Shown: positions 13,618-15,828 of the stretch, piece after piece
How the letters are laid out: each line of letters starts with the position of its first letter
Position numbering within the stretch: the first letter of the stretch is position 1
DNA from: an uncultured Bacteroidales bacterium
GTDB taxonomy: Bacteria; Bacteroidota; Bacteroidia; Bacteroidales; P3
Length of the DNA stretch: 15,828 nt
Direction of reading: 5' to 3'
Assembly: GCA_947177315.1 (NCBI GenBank)
Contig: CAMWTX010000014.1
Span: forward strand, 1 to 15,828
Made by a program: the position numbers and the translations under genes
Notes under the pieces: generated by a model
Seen by the model: the letters and a program-made list of their open reading frames with translations, nothing else
Databases searched by the model: none
What the model was told of the DNA's origin: nothing

Positions 13618-15024
13618 ATGAAAGCAAGAATCGTAATAATACTGTGTGCGTTTTTTGGGATTTTCCCTTATTGGGCAAAGGCGCAGAACGGCAATTTCTA
13701 TTTCAACGAAGTGCAGGTTCAGCGCAACAATCTCAATCCGGCTTTTGTTACACCCTATAGCCTGTCGGTGGGGATTCCCGGCGTTTCGGGAATCAATGCC
13801 CGTATCGAGAATAATTTCTGTTCTTGGGATGCGCTTGTGGTGCGCGGCGCCGACGACAGCCTGCGCATAGACCTGCCCCGTCTGTTGGGCAGGGCCAACC
13901 GCCGTTCCCGTATCGCCCTCAATATCGACGAGGAAATATTCCGTGTGGGCTGGCGGCATGAACGTAACAATTTTACGGTGGGGCTTTCTTTCCATGCCGA
14001 TATGCAGATGGTTTTGGGCAAGGAAACCCTTTCATTCCTGTTTCAAGGCCCCGGTGCCCATATAGGCAACAACGAGTTGCCAGGCAACCGTTTCGACTTT
14101 AACAGCTACGCCTATCTTTATTTCGGCTATTCGCGGCTCATCAACAGGCATCTTACCGTGGGCGGCCGTTTCAAGTTGCTGCACGGCCTGTATAATTTCC
14201 ACACCAAAGACCTCAAGTTGGGTTTCAATATCCTCAACGAAGACATGTCGAATCCCGATCAGGTGCCCTATCAGTACGAACTGCACATGAACGGTTCTTT
14301 CCGTACCAATCTGCCGATCTACCACACACAACAGGGATATTCGATGGGTGGCCTGTCTTTCCAGCCTTTCCGCAATATGGGAGCCGCGCTCGATTTGGGA
14401 ATGACCTATCATTTTGACAATGGCCTGGATGTTTCGGCTTCTATCCTCGATTTTGGGCTTATCGCATGGAGCGATGCCAATGCCGCCGAGTTCAAAGCCG
14501 CCAAAAGCGTAACGGATTTTAAGGGTATCGATATCACCAAGCTTCGTGAAACTTCGGCGATAGGCGTTGTAACGGATATGTTGCATGAACTTTGGGATAC
14601 GCTCGGGCCCAGAAAGAACGACAGCGTGAGCGGCGATTATGTGCGTATGCTGCCGGCGAGCATCAATATCGGGCTTTCCTACACGCTTTTGGATATGCAC
14701 CGTTTCGGTGTGCTTTTGCGCGGCCAGTTCTACAATAAGTATTTTGCTCCTGAGCTGGCGGTCTCTTATACGATTATGCCTTGCAAGAACTTCGCCATGA
14801 GCGTAAGCAACACCTTTTGCAGCGGCAATATCCTCAATTTGGGCTTGTCGCTGGCGGTCAACGCCGGGCCGGTGCAACTGCATATCGGCGTTGACAGGCT
14901 CAATTCGTTCAATGTGGCCAAGATGCGCACGGCAAGCGTAACTTTCGGGCTGAACCTCGTGTTCGGAAAATCAACCTACGATTGGTACACGGGAGATGTT
15001 GACCATGACACCTATGGAGAATAA
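13618..15024 (+). CDS. DUF5723-like outer-membrane beta-barrel protein
   Basis: 468 residues with a cleavable signal peptide at about 1-22 (ending YWAKA before QNGNF). After it comes the NLNPAFVTPYSLSVGIPGVSG segment region (residues 38-58), typical of the DUF5723 family as I remember it, followed by many alternating hydrophobic/polar strands such as TVGLSFHADMQM, YAYLYFGYSR, TVGGRFKL and SINIGLSYTLLD. The overall pattern is that of an outer-membrane barrel. It ends in VTFGLNLVFGKSTYDWYTGD rather than in a terminal aromatic residue. The family has no assigned function. Its gene is 3 bases after the lipoprotein gene. The end overlaps the open frame of rsmG, although the likely rsmG start is 31 bases after this stop. 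Confidence 0.8.
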   Translation: MKARIVIILCAFFGIFPYWAKAQNGNFYFNEVQVQRNNLNPAFVTPYSLSVGIPGVSGINARIENNFCSWDALVVRGADDSLRIDLPRLLGRANRRSRIALNIDEEIFRVGWRHERNNFTVGLSFHADMQMVLGKETLSFLFQGPGAHIGNNELPGNRFDFNSYAYLYFGYSRLINRHLTVGGRFKLLHGLYNFHTKDLKLGFNILNEDMSNPDQVPYQYELHMNGSFRTNLPIYHTQQGYSMGGLSFQPFRNMGAALDLGMTYHFDNGLDVSASILDFGLIAWSDANAAEFKAAKSVTDFKGIDITKLRETSAIGVVTDMLHELWDTLGPRKNDSVSGDYVRMLPASINIGLSYTLLDMHRFGVLLRGQFYNKYFAPELAVSYTIMPCKNFAMSVSNTFCSGNILNLGLSLAVNAGPVQLHIGVDRLNSFNVAKMRTASVTFGLNLVFGKSTYDWYTGDVDHDTYGE

Positions 15025-15055
15025 TCCGGTGGAAAACGCTGCGGCTTTGCAGGGG

Positions 15056-15709
15056 ATGGGGCTTATCGGGCGTTTCTTTCCCTCCTTGACGCCTTGGCAG
15101 AAAGAGCGTTATGAACGGATGTTTCCGCTCTATCAGGAATGGAACGCGAGGATAAACGTTATCTCGCGCAAGGATATCGACAACCTTTACCTGCATCATG
15201 TGCTGCACAGCCTTGCCATTGCCGAGCTGGTGCGTTTCGAGCCGGGCAGCTGCGTGCTCGACGTGGGCACGGGCGGCGGTTTTCCGGGCATCCCGTTGGC
15301 GGTGATGTTTCCGCAGACGCAGTTTCTTCTGGTGGATTCCATCGGCAAGAAAATCAAAGTGGTGCAGGCGGTGGCGGATGCCTTGGAGTTGAAGAACGTG
15401 CACACGCAGGTGTGCCGCGCCGAAACCTTGCGCGGTTCTTACGATTTTGTACTGAGCCGTGCCGTTACCCGTCTTCCCGAGTTTTACGGCTGGGTGCAGC
15501 GGTTGGTGTCTGAAAAGCAGAATCATGCGCTGCCCAACGGCATCCTGTATCTCAAAGGGGGCGACTTGCAGGAAGAAATCAAGCCTTTCGGCCGCCGGGT
15601 AACGCAATACGAACTGCCGGTGCTGTTCGGCCTGAACCCGCACGATGCCGAAACCGCGCCCATCTATGAATTTTTTGAAACCAAAAAACTGATACATCTT
15701 GTTTTCTGA
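15056..15709 (+). CDS. rsmG: 16S rRNA (guanine-527-N7)-methyltransferase
   Basis: 217 residues from ATG 15056. RsmG methylates N7 of G527 in 16S rRNA using S-adenosylmethionine; its loss is known to give low-level streptomycin resistance in several bacteria. The SAM-binding motif VLDVGTGGGFPGIP is at about 67-80, acidic LLVDS at 91-95, SRAVTRL at 134-140 and LKGGD at 166-170; NVISRKDIDNLYLHHVLHSL (34-53) is the conserved N-terminal signature. I chose 15056 because MGLIGRFFPSLT lines up residue for residue with the start of Bacteroides RsmG as I recall it. Upstream in-frame ATGs at 14996, 15005 and 15014 would add up to 20 residues and overlap the barrel gene's end, allowing translational coupling. 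The neighbours suggest it rides on the lipoprotein/barrel transcript. Confidence 0.93.
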   Translation: MGLIGRFFPSLTPWQKERYERMFPLYQEWNARINVISRKDIDNLYLHHVLHSLAIAELVRFEPGSCVLDVGTGGGFPGIPLAVMFPQTQFLLVDSIGKKIKVVQAVADALELKNVHTQVCRAETLRGSYDFVLSRAVTRLPEFYGWVQRLVSEKQNHALPNGILYLKGGDLQEEIKPFGRRVTQYELPVLFGLNPHDAETAPIYEFFETKKLIHLVF

Positions 15710-15828
15710 AATCGTACATTTCGACCAGCAGATTACGGTGGCCGTAAACCAATGCCATGCGCCTTGGGCAGACGTGTTCATGCATACCATCAGCAATACT
15801 TCCACATGGATTCCCTTTTATCTTATCC
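15699..15828 (+). CDS. PAP2-family membrane phosphatase, N-terminal fragment (runs off window)
   Basis: Only 43 codons are inside the window. The frame opens after a stop at 15690-15692, and the plausible start is TTG at 15699, giving (M)FSEIVHFDQQITVAVN, then CHAPWADVF, then a Trp-containing hydrophobic stretch (TSTWIPFYLI). This resembles the N-terminus of Bacteroidota PAP2-superfamily proteins, which dephosphorylate lipid phosphates such as undecaprenyl diphosphate or phosphatidylglycerol phosphate. The catalytic motifs would lie beyond the window, so the call rests on the N-terminus alone. The start overlaps the last 11 bases of rsmG in another frame, implying coupled translation. Confidence 0.6.
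   Translation, partial: MFSEIVHFDQQITVAVNQCHAPWADVFMHTISNTSTWIPFYLI

Overview
The window reads as chromosome from a member of the Bacteroidota, most likely the order Bacteroidales. The main signs are: promoters of the Bacteroidota type (TTTG, 19 bases, TAnnTTTG) ahead of several genes; A-rich leaders without Shine-Dalgarno sites; a secreted protein ending in a type IX secretion (T9SS) sorting domain; a DUF5723-type outer-membrane barrel; a TonB with the N-terminus typical of this phylum; and a PheS carrying a four-cysteine insertion. I do not assign a genus. No tRNA, rRNA, CRISPR array or insertion sequence was seen.

Left block, minus strand (1-3805): a co-oriented housekeeping run read from right to left. 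It holds a ComF-like phosphoribosyltransferase, a periplasmic cyclophilin, pheS, a glutaminyl-cyclase-type M28 lipoprotein and the start of a tonB-like gene that leaves the window. Internal promoter motifs precede the cyclophilin and tonB. Divergent promoters at 3786-3816 separate this run from a plus-strand block (3877-6209): a membrane-anchored coiled-coil protein of unknown function, a ROK-family sugar kinase 5 bases later, and a YraN-family protein.

Middle (6210-8157): a minus-strand AAA ATPase with a C-terminal DUF4143 region, in visibly more AT-rich DNA that looks like a mobile or accessory insertion. Directly upstream are four tandem 33-base repeats. The repeat nearest the gene supplies the -33 box of the ATPase promoter, and its invariant 10-base core fills the spacer between the -33 and -7 boxes. 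This looks like an autoregulatory operator array and is the most unusual feature here. A second perfect promoter then faces right and is followed by a GC-rich, hairpin-rich leader of about 263 bases.

Right block, plus strand (8158-15828): a 1237-residue T9SS-exported protein built from repeated beta-sandwich modules of the chitobiase C-terminal type, closed by two tandem terminator hairpins. Next is a tight operon of a large lipoprotein of unknown function, a DUF5723-like outer-membrane barrel, rsmG (16S rRNA G527 methyltransferase), and the first 43 codons of a probable PAP2-family membrane phosphatase that starts at TTG inside the end of rsmG.

The housekeeping genes are ordinary for the phylum. 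The points of interest are the repeat-embedded promoter of the ATPase, the structured leader of the secreted protein, the secreted protein itself, and the lipoprotein/barrel pair.
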